Part shown: positions 1-10,882 of the stretch, in pieces
Numbering within the stretch: the stretch's first letter is position 1
How the letters are laid out: each line of letters starts with the position of its first letter
NCBI GenBank assembly: GCA_012932295.1
Contig: JAAONU010000001.1
Location: 32,023,449-32,087,448, forward strand
Length of the DNA: 64,000 bases
From: Cyclina sinensis
Lineage: Eukaryota; Mollusca; Bivalvia; Venerida; Veneridae
Direction of reading: 5' to 3'
The notes under the pieces: generated by a model
Databases searched by the model: none
What the model was told of the DNA's origin: nothing
Seen by the model: only the letters and a program-made list of their open reading frames with translations
Position numbers and translations under genes: made by a program

Positions 1-655
1 TAAACATTTAGGTCACTATTACCTTGACCTTTGACACACTGACCCCAAAATGTATAGGGGTTATCCATTCAATGTGTGTAATCATGATGTAAAGTTTGAA
101 GTCTCTATAACAAATGGTTGTCAAGTTACATGGCGGAAATGGTTTTCAATGTTAAGGTCTATGTGACCTTGACCTTTTACCTACTGACCCCAAAATCAAC
201 AGGTGTCATTTACTCAATGTGTGCAACCATTATATGAATTTTGAAGTCTCTAAGACAAATGGTTGTCAAGTAACAGAGTGTAAATGATCCTAAACATTTA
301 GGTCATTATGGCTTTGACCTTTGACACACTGACCCCAAAATGTATAGGATTCATCTACTCAAAGTGCGCAATTATGATGTAAAGTTTGAAGTCTGTACAA
401 CAAATGATTGCAAGTTACAAGACAGAAATGGTTTTCAATGTTAAGGTCTATGTGACCTTGACCTTTTACCTACTGACCCCAAAATCAATAGGGGTCATTC
501 AATCAATGTGTGAAACCATTATATGAATTTTGAAATCTATACGACAAATGGTTGACGCGTTACAGAGTGTAAATGATTCTAAACATTTAGGTCACTTCAA
601 TGTTAAGGTCTATGTGACTTGATCTTTGAGCTACTGACTCCAAAAACAAAGGAAC
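1..655. repeat. diverged ~290-bp tandem repeat (GACCTTGACC type)
   Basis: The words TAAACATTTAGGTCA recur at 1, 291 and 577, and AATGTTAAGGTCTATGTGA recurs near 148, 437 and 599, giving a ~290-bp period with two related halves. It lies in the IVD intron downstream of exon 6. At 653-705 it ends in a module (AGAGGGCCATGATGGCCCT, then CTCACCTGAA) that is the reverse complement of the right end of the element at 25647-28112, so this is probably the end of a related element in minus orientation. Confidence 0.75.
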
Positions 656-863
656 AAGAGGGCCATGATGGCCCTAGATCACTCACCTGAATACTTTGCC
701 TTTGGGTCTGCTGTTGAACTAATATCAAAAGCTTTTTTAAGAATCTCCCTATATAAATCTATATGAATTCCAGTGACCCCCAGAGTAGAGCCAATTTTCA
801 CTAAAGGGGCATAATTTGAAACAAATAATCATTCATATTTAACACAAGGTTAAAATTGTTTAC

Positions 864-1000
864 CTTTTCTATAAGGAAAGCAGTGATACCATGTTGTGGC
901 TTATCTGTATTGAAGTTAGTTTTGGCATAAACAACAAGCACATCTGCATCTGGGCCATTTGTTATCCAAAATTTACTGCCATTTAATACATAGTAATCTC
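864..1000 (-). CDS. IVD: IVD exon 6
   Basis: 137 nt between GTATTGCAG and the donor GTAAAC. Encodes the beta-sheet domain ([20 protein letters not shown] to GITAFLIEK). The next exon should start with the Gly of the EKG motif and lies left of the window. Confidence 0.95.
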
Positions 1001-3911
1001 CTGCAATACAGAAAGAATACTATCATACTTAAATTGGATATTAAGCTATACACATACACATACAACTGTCAACTCTTTGTTAAGTGACTGTATGTCCAAT
1101 AATATTATGTACCTCTATTGACTTTCAACCTGACAAGCTAAAGTAAGATGCTACTGGAAGCTTTAACAGTATCAGTTAGTAATTCTAGAGAGAAGTTTCA
1201 TGTATTAACTAGATTGTACATTCAAATTCATTTCACCTTTTTTATCTGCTCTCAGTTTCATGGATACAACATCTGATCCAGCATTTGGTTCACTCATGGC
1301 CAAGGCACCAACTGTGTTACCAGCTATTAACTGAAGAAATGTAGTAGAGAAAATACTTTTTTCTTTGACATTATTTTATACACCAAATGCAAAATATCAG
1401 AATGATGCAACAAGTACTATGAAAAAACTATGTGTATCAATTCAATTACAATATAAATGTAATCATTCAAATTATAATTACAAACTGTATGTGTAAAGTA
1501 AAGAGCTTGTTTATTATAGTGTCACACTTACTGCCAGCCTTCTAGGCTTAAGTGTTGAACACACCTACTTCCTGTTTTTTTCATCCTTAATTACAGGCTC
1601 ACCAACCTTCTTCATTAGAACAAGCCCAAGACCAGACTTAAATTACAATCTCTTTAACCTGACCTACTATCATGTGAAATGCAAAGACTTCAGATAAAAT
1701 TATACTTACATCTGGCAAGTATTTATCCTTTTGTTCATCATTTCCATTTCTTACAATCTGATTCAGACAAAGATTGGAGTGAGCTCCGTAACTCAGTGCA
1801 ATACTTCCCGAGGCTCTTGACAGCTCCTCCATCACCAGACAATGCTCTAAGTAACCAAGATCCGCACCACCATACTTTGCTGACAAATAAATGTTATGAG
1901 AAGAATACAAGAGATCTGGAGTTTCACTAACTATGATGAACTAACCGAACCATTCACCAAATCTGAGACCTTTACAATGTATATGAAAACGTACTGGCAT
2001 AATCTCAGACATTTTTGTGGCAGTTCACTACACCAAGCTTACTGCTACATTCTAAATATAAAACAAACAAAAAATTCTAAATCTTTGATTTCAAAGATGT
2101 GTTTATACAAACTGAAAAATACTTTTACCCATTACACAAAAATATAGATGCAATTATGTGTGATACAACATAACATAGATTATGCTGATAACTGGTTAAG
2201 AAATTATTGAATACAATTTCACTAACCAGGGGCTGTTATTCCATGAAGACCAAGTTCACCACATTTCTTCCAGAAATCCTGTTAAAAGAAAAGCTTGCAT
2301 CTTTCATATAGTTTTGTTAAAAGCAAGGTCATTATTGCTGCCAGCAGTCCTAGGGAACAAAAACTACAATTCGTACTAAATGACAGAAAACATAACTAAA
2401 TCAATCATATGAACTTAAAATTCTTGAGAGCAGAGTTCAAGTTGTTGGGAATATATCTGCAATATTAATTGCCTTTTATCTGCCCAAAATTTTCAGGCTG
2501 TCTCTTTTCTTTGAACAGCAAAAGTGAAACTGCTTAAGCCACGAGTTCAACCTGCAAAAGTCATTCCCATTTCCTAGCACTAGTCAGTCAAATGAAAGTA
2601 ATCAAAGTAATGAGACAGCTGTTTACAATATGTATTAAAATCTTGAAACACTATTTACAAACTGGCAATGAGTTAGTAGTAATGCAAAACCCAGCAAATC
2701 ATGTAACAAATATTACAACTTAGTACTGTATAAGGTTTCATGTTTATGAAGAGATGTCAACAGAAGGAATACAAATTACTCACCCTCATTTCTGGAAATG
2801 AATTTGTTTTATCAATGTCATCTGCCTTTGGTGCCAGCTCCTTCTGTGCAAACTGAAAGACTGCTTCTCGTAACTGTAAATCAAGAAGAGGTATATTATG
2901 CCTTGCTAAATGTGTCATCATTTCAGTCAAAGAAGAGAAAAATATATTGCAATACAATTTCTGAGTATTTCAACATCTACTTCATACTGAGTGCTATTAT
3001 CAATAATATTCACTGGTATACAATGTTTATACTAAATGACTTTGGAAAATGACTTGACCTGAGATTTTTTACTGTTCTGAAGTAGGATAGTAAACAGAAT
3101 GGGTGTTTCTGGGTCAAGGGGTGGGAGGAGGAAAAGCAAAGCTCCCTTAACTAGAGCTATCACTGAATGTGATTAATACCCCCTTGCTTGTCAAAGGAAA
3201 CAGGGAAATAAAGAATGCATCACACATATCAACACTTTAATGGTGATCTTGCACACCAAGTTTCAAATCAATAGTCCAAGAGCTATTACAATTTTGTGGA
3301 AGTAGTTTGTGTCCCAAAATCTTGCTATGATGGGCTGTATAAATGCAGTGTGCTCATGAAAAGGGGTGACATACGTTTGTACACTTACTGATCACCAAGC
3401 ACACAGTTTCAAATCGATAGTCCTAGAAATGTGGAATTAGTTCACGTCTCACGATTTTGCTATGACAGGTCACAAAAATTGATGGGCATGAAAAACATGT
3501 TGACCAGGTATTTACTTATTGGTGATCATGTACATCATTCTACATTATGAACCTTGTCACTAAGTAAACGTTGTGTAATCGTTATTCAGAGAGCGAAAAT
3601 TACCACTTTAATAGAGTTAACATTACAACATCGTGTCTTTAACACATGTCACTGCTAAGAATATTAATTATTTCATTTTTGGTTTTTGTGAAATAAATCT
3701 AAATCCAGCTGACACTTGATAGAGATTCAAGGTTTCATAAATAAAGGCATATAAATGTACAAATAACCTGTTTCTGCTCGTCCGTTAGTCCAAATAAATT
3801 GTCATCGATTGGAAAGTAGGACACAAGTCTTGTCTGACTTTGCAAACATGACTTCAATTTCAAGACTCGATTTGTAAACAAACAACGGGAAAATGTCCGA
3901 AGTGCTGCCAT
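864..3911 (-). CDS. IVD: isovaleryl-CoA dehydrogenase, mitochondrial (5' six exons, partial)
   Basis: Acyl-CoA dehydrogenase of leucine breakdown: a mitochondrial-matrix FAD enzyme oxidising isovaleryl-CoA to 3-methylcrotonyl-CoA. Coding exons on the minus strand are 3768-3911, 2784-2873, 2227-2278, 1710-1879, 1237-1330 and 864-1000. All have AG/GT borders and compatible phases (0,0,1,0,1,0), giving 229 codons. The ATG at 3911 opens an Arg-rich, acid-poor leader typical of a matrix presequence. Family hallmarks follow: [75 protein letters not shown] and [20 protein letters not shown], matching vertebrate IVD closely. The C-terminal half, with the FAD-binding helices and catalytic Glu, lies beyond the left edge. 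No frame damage is visible. Other acyl-CoA dehydrogenases are less likely because SYGAHSNLC is characteristic of IVD. Confidence 0.95.
1237..1330 (-). CDS. IVD: IVD exon 5
   Basis: 94 nt between TTCTTCAG and the donor GTGAAA. Encodes [20 protein letters not shown] and onwards, including the acyl-CoA dehydrogenase signature ([10 protein letters not shown]) that contacts FAD and substrate. Confidence 0.95.
1710..1879 (-). CDS. IVD: IVD exon 4
   Basis: 170 nt between TTTGTCAG and the donor GTAAGT. Encodes [20 protein letters not shown] through [13 protein letters not shown], the most IVD-specific stretch present. Confidence 0.95.
2227..2278 (-). CDS. IVD: IVD exon 3
   Basis: 52 nt between AACAG and the donor GTTAGT. 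Encodes [17 protein letters not shown] plus one base of a split codon completed by exon 4. Confidence 0.93.
2784..2873 (-). CDS. IVD: IVD exon 2
   Basis: 30 codons between TTTACAG and the donor GTGAGT. Encodes the N-terminal helical domain, [18 protein letters not shown] to FPEMR. Confidence 0.93.
3235..3545. repeat. diverged ~150-bp tandem units in IVD intron 1
   Basis: Three related starts are visible: GGTGATCTTGCACACCAAG near 3242, CTGATCACCAAGCACACAG near 3389 and TTGGTGATCATGTACATC near 3520. The first two are followed by TTTCAAATC(A/G)ATAGTCC and a shared GATTTTGCTATGA-like stretch. This is dispersed-repeat material inside intron 1 (2874-3767). Confidence 0.45.
3768..3911 (-). CDS. IVD: IVD exon 1
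   Basis: 48 codons from the ATG at 3911 to the donor CAG|GTTATT. It encodes the mitochondrial targeting leader (Arg at 5, 9, 15 and 28) and the start of the mature enzyme ([15 protein letters not shown]). Confidence 0.9.
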
Positions 3912-4262
3912 TTCTCATGCGGCACCGTCTAAAATGCGGCTATGTAGGTGACAACTTAGGCACGGTATATTTAAAGGGCGACTACAGCGTACTCTATCGA
4001 CACATTGAGAAAAGAAAAACATAATGGAAAGCAGTGGACATCGGAAAGAACTAGTTATAATACTGATTGTCAAAGGGATTCTGTCTGTCTTCTTGAGTAC
4101 ATTTAATTAAGTATCGGTTGTTAACGTTTAGTGCGGAAAAAAGTTAGAGGCCTACAACCAGTATCTATTTGAATAACACTGATGCAAACCCAACACTAAA
4201 AAGCTGTACTCGTTATTTAAACACTCCAAACAAGAACTTTCAGCTACCCCTTCCCTCCCCCG
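3912..4262. other. upstream region of IVD, no gene
   Basis: Contains the presumed 5' UTR and promoter side of IVD (minus strand) and no convincing exon. No TATA box is placed with confidence. Confidence 0.4.
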
Positions 4263-5470
4263 TTGAAGTACGAAAATAAATTCCATTATGATGACTACTC
4301 TAAGGCCTCGGCACTGAATAAGCAGTTTATGTCTGTCTTCAGTCCCATAACATCTCTATCACTCACTTGTAAAATGAAACTTTATAAAAATAGTCAATCC
4401 ATCCCAACTATGACAGATATCCAAGTAGGTACCAAAGGGACTGAGAAACAACCTAAACCCCCACAAGGCATGGGATCCAGATATAATAAAGCCTCTCTCG
4501 AAAAAGATCTCTCAAACTTTAAGATGAGTCAAAAGTTGCCTAGATAACAGACTCCAGTCAGTTGTACTGCATGGCACCAGCTCTGATGCCATCCCAGTAC
4601 CAGGGCTCAGTTCTAGGACCCCTCCTATTTCTTCTTTATGTAAATGACCTCCCACAAAATGTTAACACCAAAGTTCGACTGTTTACAGATGATACTGCAA
4701 CATATCTTGCTTTGATACCTGCAAACCAATCAATTACCCTACAAAATGATCGTAATCGGTTAGAAAAGTGCGAGTTACAGTGGGAAAAGGATTTCAACCC
4801 TTTCAAATGTCAAGTTATCCACGTCATCCTATCCCCACTAAATACTTCCTCCATGGAATCCAACCAAAATCGGTCAGCTCAGTTAAATACCTTGGCGTGG
4901 ATATTTCAAATAACCTTACATGGCATGCCCATATTAACAGGTCAACTCAAAAAGCTGATCAAACGATAGAGTTGACTTTCTGCGCAGAAACATAAAGGTA
5001 AAGTCCAAGGCCATTCAGTTCAAGGCTGACCAGACTCTAGCCAGGCCCCAACTTGAATATGGTTCCGAAGTATGGTCGCCGAACACCCCAAATGAATAGA
5101 TCAAGTTGAAAGCGCTCCGTTGGGTCAAGTTAGACTATGGTCAACTTCAAGTGTTTCTGACATGCTCCACTCCCTGAATCTCTCGATCCAGGCGTATAGA
5201 TGCTAGGTTATCCCTCTTGTACAAGATTCATCACGGACTGGTTGCCTTCCCCGTCTAAGAATACCTGATCCCTCTATCCTGAACGTCACGACTAAGCTAT
5301 TCCATGAGCTATAGGTTATTTACGGCATCCTCTGACTTCTATAAGTTCTCATTTCCTAGGACTGTATACCAGCTACTGAACCACTGTTGCCTATTTCCCA
5401 ATCTCCCATCCTCATCCTCAGATTTCGAGTAGTTCAGTGCAGCCATATTGAACATGTATCATTCCAATCT
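4263..5470 (+). pseudogene. decayed non-LTR retrotransposon reverse transcriptase fragment
   Basis: Pieces of a LINE polymerase in shifting frames. Near 4290-4350 the text ALNKQFMSVFSP matches the linker before the RT. After a large internal deletion, 4592-4700 encodes QGSVLGPLLFLLYVNDLPQN and VRLFTDDTATY (RT motifs, with the catalytic F-A-D-D changed to F-T-D-D). Then come KCQVIHV, KYLGVDISNNLTWHAHI in another frame near 4890-4940, and RPQLEYGSEVWSPNTPNE near 5045-5095. Frameshifts, stops and the missing fingers region show it is dead. The best fit is the CR1/Jockey group; subclade not resolved. Confidence 0.8.
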
Positions 5471-5492
5471 GACGCAGGCAACAAAAAAAAGG

Positions 5493-5520
5493 TTGTGTGT
5501 GTGTGTGTGTGTGTGTGTGT
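5493..5520. repeat. (GT)n microsatellite
   Basis: Fourteen or so TG dinucleotides in a row, followed by a G-rich stretch to about 5565. Confidence 0.95.
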
Positions 5521-5841
5521 CGGGTTGGAGTGAGGTGGAGGAGGGGAGGGGACGGTAGGTAGGTGACAAAGTACGTTGTGAAAATGACGTCAGGATTGTT
5601 ACGCGTCTACTGCTTCACAACTTCTAATCAGCATTAGTTAGCTATACAAATATATCGAAAAATCAAAATTACTTGAATTAGTTTGACATAGTTATCTGGC
5701 CAAATTTTGGATTACATTTGAAAAAAAAAATTTCAGTAATACAATCTTCTAAAACTTTTTACACATAATAAATTACTGTACACTTGCAGTTTTTGACTCT
5801 TATTGGGGCATTAACACCTGACATACTTAATTTTCACTTAA

Positions 5842-6455
5842 GTGCATTTATTGATGGTGCATCCACATTATTGGCTGGGAAGTTTTCTCACGTTCAGTCT
5901 TGGTAAAATAGTTTGTACCCCTGTCCTCTATTATTTGTACCTTCATTTTCTCGGAGAGTGTTTATGGCTGTCTTTTCTATTGCATTCATTAACTTGTATA
6001 CCTCAACCATGTCTGCCGTTGTACGTCTGTATTCAAGCATTGGTTAACCGATTTCTTTCAGTGTTTCGTCACATTACCCCTCTCCCCCCATTTAACATTC
6101 AAGTTGCTTTTCTCTGGACATTTTCAATGACAATTGCATCTTTTTAATCTTGCTTTCCAAATGACGGAAGCATATTCTAAATGTGACCTTACACGTGCTT
6201 TATATAAGTGCAGAAAAATATACGTTAAAAAAAAATATTTTTTTTTTTATTATTAGGCCAAGGTTTCTGTTCACGATGTTCACATCAGTTATAATGTGTT
6301 TGTTTAACGTGAGTTTGCTATAAAAAATCACACCTCGATATTTTTGTCCTGTTACTTGTGTTATTTTGCAGATGTTATTTTCACTGTCCTTAATAATATA
6401 TCCATTTAGTGAATTTTGGAGAGATATTACTGATAAACTGACTAAAATAGACATA
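5842..6455 (-). pseudogene. decayed LINE reverse transcriptase 3' fragment
   Basis: On the minus strand, 6455-6200 reads KYRGVIFYSKLTLNKHI and NRNLGLIIKK, which correspond to the LGV-F--L-F-KHI and N-xLGLI-K motifs of the LINE polymerase C-terminal region. The next part, near 6190-6100, reads KARVRSHLEYAS-IW in another frame, equal to the usual LIRPHLEYA-VVW motif. Frameshifts and stops mark it as inactive. It differs in orientation and sequence from the fragment at 4263-5470, so two insertions are likely. Confidence 0.65.
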
Positions 6456-6480
6456 ATTTTTCAGAACACGCCGATGAACC

Positions 6481-7194
6481 TCTCCGTATAATGCTTCTTT
6501 TAAAAGAAGCTTACTTGTTGATTTTTTCTTCAAAACTATATATTAAGCCAGTTTTCACTTTTTCAATTTCGATTTTTATAGTTTGCTTAGTTGTTATTTC
6601 AATATCATGATTTTGTCTTCTAGATTCCTTATTCTTGATTCATTTTGTTCACTAATTAATGTTAATATTTATCAATATTTTCAAGAGCAGGAACAGTTTG
6701 TTTGTAACTTTTACATAAGAATCTGAAGTTATCTACCTTACCAAACTTCTGTCTGAAAAAGGTAAATGAAGAGTCAATTATATCATTTTAGCTATCCGCG
6801 GTAACGTTCTAATATTAAGATATTATGTATACTATTATCCTAGGTACATTGAAATAATCACTTTGGTTTGAAATTGACAATTTACATCTGAATAGATATA
6901 TTTGTTAGTAAAATTTATTGAACAGGAAAAAAAGACATTGATGCACCGGCGCAGAAGATTCAGAAGACGTGAACGTGTCGGATACGTGTATTTTTTACAC
7001 ATATAGAATATTTATACAACTGTATAAATGTTACGGCATTTAAAAAAGCCACCCGTGAGTGTAATTTTACTCATACTGCCACGATCATAAAAAAGACTTA
7101 CTTTGATCAAAAGAAATTTACTTGACCAACGCTCTTACAACTGACCAAAAGAATCGGTTCCGGACGCGTTTGTCAGACGTTGTTTGTATCCGTT
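6481..7194. other. AT-rich intergenic stretch
   Basis: No exon, RNA gene or clear repeat seen. Confidence 0.4.
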
Positions 7195-10035
7195 CCTCTA
7201 CATGTTCGTTAGACGTTCGCCTACCGAGTAGACAGTCATTTCGCCACCTCTACATGTTCACACTAATCGTTCCGCTACCCAGTAGAAAGTCATTTCGCTA
7301 CATAGTAGGAAGACATTTCGCTACCTCTACTTGTTCACTAGTCGTTCCGCTACCCAGTAGAAACTCATTTCGCTACCTCCACTTTTTCACTAGTCGTTCC
7401 GCTACCTAGTAGAAAGTCATTTTGCTACATAGTAGGAAGACATTTCGCTACCTCTACTTGTTCACTAGTCGTTCCGCTACCCAGTAGAAACTCATTTCGC
7501 TACCTCTACATGTTCACACTAATCGTTTCGCTATTAAGAAGACTTGAAGTAGTAGATATTTATTTTGCTTTCTCTACATGTTCACTGGGTGTTTCACTAC
7601 CCAGTAGAAAGTCATTTCGTTACTTCTACATGTTCACTAGTCGTTCCACTACCCAGTTGGAGGTCATTTTGCTGCCTCTATATGTTCACACTAGACGTTA
7701 CGCTACTCAGAGGAAAGTAGTAGAAAGTCATTTTGCTGCCTCTATATGTTCACACTAGACGTTACGCTACTCAGAGGAAAGTAGTAGAAAGTCATTTTGC
7801 TGCCTCTATATGTTCACACTAGACGTTACGCTACTCAGAGGAAAGTAGTAGAAAGTCATTTTGCTGCCTCTACATGTTCACACTAGGCGTTTCGGTACTC
7901 AGAGTAAAGTAGTAGAAAGTCATTTTGCTACCTCTATATGTTCACACTAGGCGTTACGCTACACACAGGAAAGTAGTAGAAAGTCATTTTGCTACCTCTA
8001 CATGTTCACACTAGACGTTTTGCAACCCAGTAGAAAGTCATTTTGCTACCTCTATATGTTCACACTAGGCGTTACGCTACTCAGAGGAAAGTAGTAGAAA
8101 GTCATTTGCTGCCTCTACATGTTCACACTAGACGTTTTGCAACCCAGTAGAAAGTCATTTTGCTACCTCTACATGTTCACACTAGACGTTTTGCAACCCA
8201 GTAGAAAGTCATTTTGCTACCTCTATATGTTCACATTAGACGTTACGCTACACACAGGAAAGAAGTAGAAAGTCATTTTGCTACCTCTATATGTTCACAC
8301 TAGGCGTTACGCTACTCAGAGGAAAGTAGTAGAAAGTCATTTTGCTACCTCTACATGTTCACACTAGACGTTTTGCAACCCAGTAGAAAGTCATTTTGCT
8401 ACCTCTACATGTTCACACTAGACGTTTTGCAACCCAGTAGAAAGTCATTTTGCTACCTCTATATGTTCACATTAGACGTTACGCTACACACAGGAAAGAA
8501 GTAGAAAGTCATTTTGCTACCTCTATATGTTCACACTAGGCGTTACGCTACTCACAGGAAAGAAGTAGAAAGTCATTTGCTGCCTCTATATGTTCACATT
8601 AGACGTTACGCTACACACAGGAAAGAAGTAGAAAGTCATTTGCTGCCTCTACATGTTCACACTAGGCGTTACGCTACACACAGGAAAGAAGTAGAAAGTC
8701 ATTTTGCTGCCTCTATATGTTCACATTAGACGTTACGCTACACACAGGAAAGAAGTAGAAAATCATTTTGCTACCTCTACATGTTCACACTAGGCGTTTC
8801 GGTACTCAGAGGAAAGTAGTAGAAAGTCATTTTGCTACCTCTACATGTTCACACTAAGCATTTCGCAACCCTGTAGAAAATCATTTTGCTGCCTCTTTAT
8901 GTTCACACTAGACGTTTTGCAACCCAGTAGAAAGTCATTTGCTACCTCTATATGTTCACACTAGGCGTTACGCTACACACAGGAAAGAAGTAGAAAATCA
9001 TTTTGCTACCTCTACATGTTCACACTAGGCGTTTCGGTACTCAGAGGAAAGTAGTAGAAAGTCATTTTGCTACCTCTACATGTTCACACTAAGCATTTCG
9101 CAACCCTGTAGAAAATCATTTTGCTGCCTCTTTATGTTCACACTAGACGTTTTGCAACCCAGTAGAAAGTCATTTTGCTGCCTCTATATGTTCACACTAG
9201 GCGTTATGCTACTCAGAGGAAAGTAGCAGAAAGCAATTTTGCTGCCTCTATATGCTCACTGTAGGCGTTTCGGTACTCAGAGGAAAGTAGTAGAAAGTCA
9301 TTTTGCTACTCTATATGTTCACACTAGAGGTTTGCAACCCAGTAGAAAGTCATTTTGCTGCCTCTACATGTTCACACTAGGCGTTTCGGTACTCAGAGGA
9401 AAATAGTAGAAAGTCATTTCGGTACCTCTACATGTTCACACTAGGCGTTTTGGTACTCAGAGGAAAGTAGTAGAAAGTCATTTTGCTACCTCTACATGTT
9501 CTCACTAGGCGTTTCGCAACCCAGTAGAAAGTCATTTTGCTGCCTCTTTATGTTCACACTAGACGTTTCGCAACCCAGTAGAAAGTCATTTTGCTGCTTC
9601 TATATGTTCACACCAGGCGTAACGCTACTCAGAGGAAAGTTAGTAGCAAGTTATTTTGCTGCCTCTATATGCTCACTCTAGGCGTTTCGGTTCTCAGGGG
9701 AAAGTAGTAGAAAGTCATTTTGCTGCCTCTATATGTTCACACTAGACGTTTTGCAACCCAGTAGAAAGTCATTTTGCTACCTCTACATGTTCACACTAGA
9801 CGTTTCGGTACTCAGAGAAAAGCAGTAGAAAGTCATTTTGCTACCTCTACATGTTCACACTAGGCGTTTCGGTACTCAGAGGGAAGTAGTAGAAAGTCAT
9901 TTTGCTACCTCTACATGTTCACTAGTTGTTTCGCTACCCAGTAGAAAGTCATTACGTTACCTCTGCATGTTCACACTAGTCGTTTCGCTACACAGTAGAA
10001 ATTTGGTACGCTACCTAAGCGTTTACGATACCCAG
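7195..10035. repeat. 2.8-kb satellite with 54- and 64-bp units
   Basis: Head-to-tail array built on CTACCTCTACATGTTCACAC. Unit starts measured on GTTCACAC are 54 bp apart in the form with TTTTGCAACCCAGTAGAAAG (8121 to 8175) and 64 bp apart in the form with CTCAGAGGAAAGTAGTAG (7684 to 7748). The two forms are interleaved, and blocks of several units repeat as a group (for example 8840-8960 and 9080-9160). The left edge (7195-7640) holds shorter, older variants. Open frames here come from the repeat and are not proposed as genes. Confidence 0.95.
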
Positions 10036-10707
10036 ATTTCTTTAGATAGATGATCCTTTGCAATAATATGAATACGTTTGATGTTACTTTTTTTCAGTTT
10101 ATTTTAAATCAATGCAAATTAGTTATATAATGCAATTAATATTTTTTAAGAATGAAATAGTCTTAATCAATTATATGCATGTACAATACTTTAAACATCT
10201 TTATCTATGTTACGGAATAGGCGTCACATTCTAGAAAATAATCTTCTTATACCATGTAATTGATAAAATAAGTTATCAAACAAATCATCAAAACCTCCAA
10301 ATAAAATCATAAGGATATATAATTTCGAAGTGGCGTTGCACCAATAAGACTGGTCGATATGATATGCCTGAGGACCAGCGTCTGTTTCCCTTGGACTAAA
10401 ATGTTGTAGAGTCTAAGTAATGTAAACAAACTGTTATTGTTATTTATCGCATGACCGCCACAGTTTTTGTTTGAAGATAGGCGTTCTCTAAATTCCGGTA
10501 AAATAACACTTTTATGTATCGGTACACTTTCTCGCGCATGCCCAGTTTATCATTTTATCATGAACGTGATTGGTTTATTTTCCCAGGAGTTCATAAAAAC
10601 AGCAGAGGTACCTAATAGGGGTATAGACCTTAAAATGTTTTTAAAAAACGAAGTGGAAAAAAATAACGAGACAGCGTCAGCTGTGATGGTCATGCGATAA
10701 ATCAGTT
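10036..10707. other. intergenic, no gene recognised
   Basis: A 77-codon plus-strand open frame (10467-10700) stops just before the inverted repeat. It matches no family known to me and has no supporting splice pattern. Confidence 0.35.
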
Positions 10708-10882
10708 ATAGAATATTATCGAGGACTTTACCGGCTGGTATCAGCGAATGGGGCGACAACACGGGTCAATCATGGGAAATTAATCTCGACGGAACAAACG
10801 TCGAGATTAATTTCCCATGATTGACCCGTGTTGTCGCCCCATTCGCTGATACCAGCCGGTAAAGTCCTCGATATTATTCTAT
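10708..10882. repeat. 84-bp near-perfect inverted repeat with 7-base loop
   Basis: Arms 10708-10791 and 10799-10882 are reverse complements with one visible mismatch (near 10716), around the loop GAACAAA. The arms contain no simple sequence (for example GGCGACAACACGGGTCAATC). Such a structure would extrude as a cruciform or give a long RNA hairpin. It could be a foldback element or the remnant of a transposon with long terminal inverted repeats. No coding content is recognised inside. Confidence 0.95.

Noticed and set aside
7195..10035. CRISPR-like regular repeats
   Set aside because: No unique spacers of constant size between the repeats, and the genome is clearly that of an animal with introns.
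7122..10053. Plus-strand frames with Tyr/Phe/Ser repeats
   Set aside because: They are translations of the 54/64-bp satellite; the unit lengths are not multiples of three and the frames break at each change of unit type.
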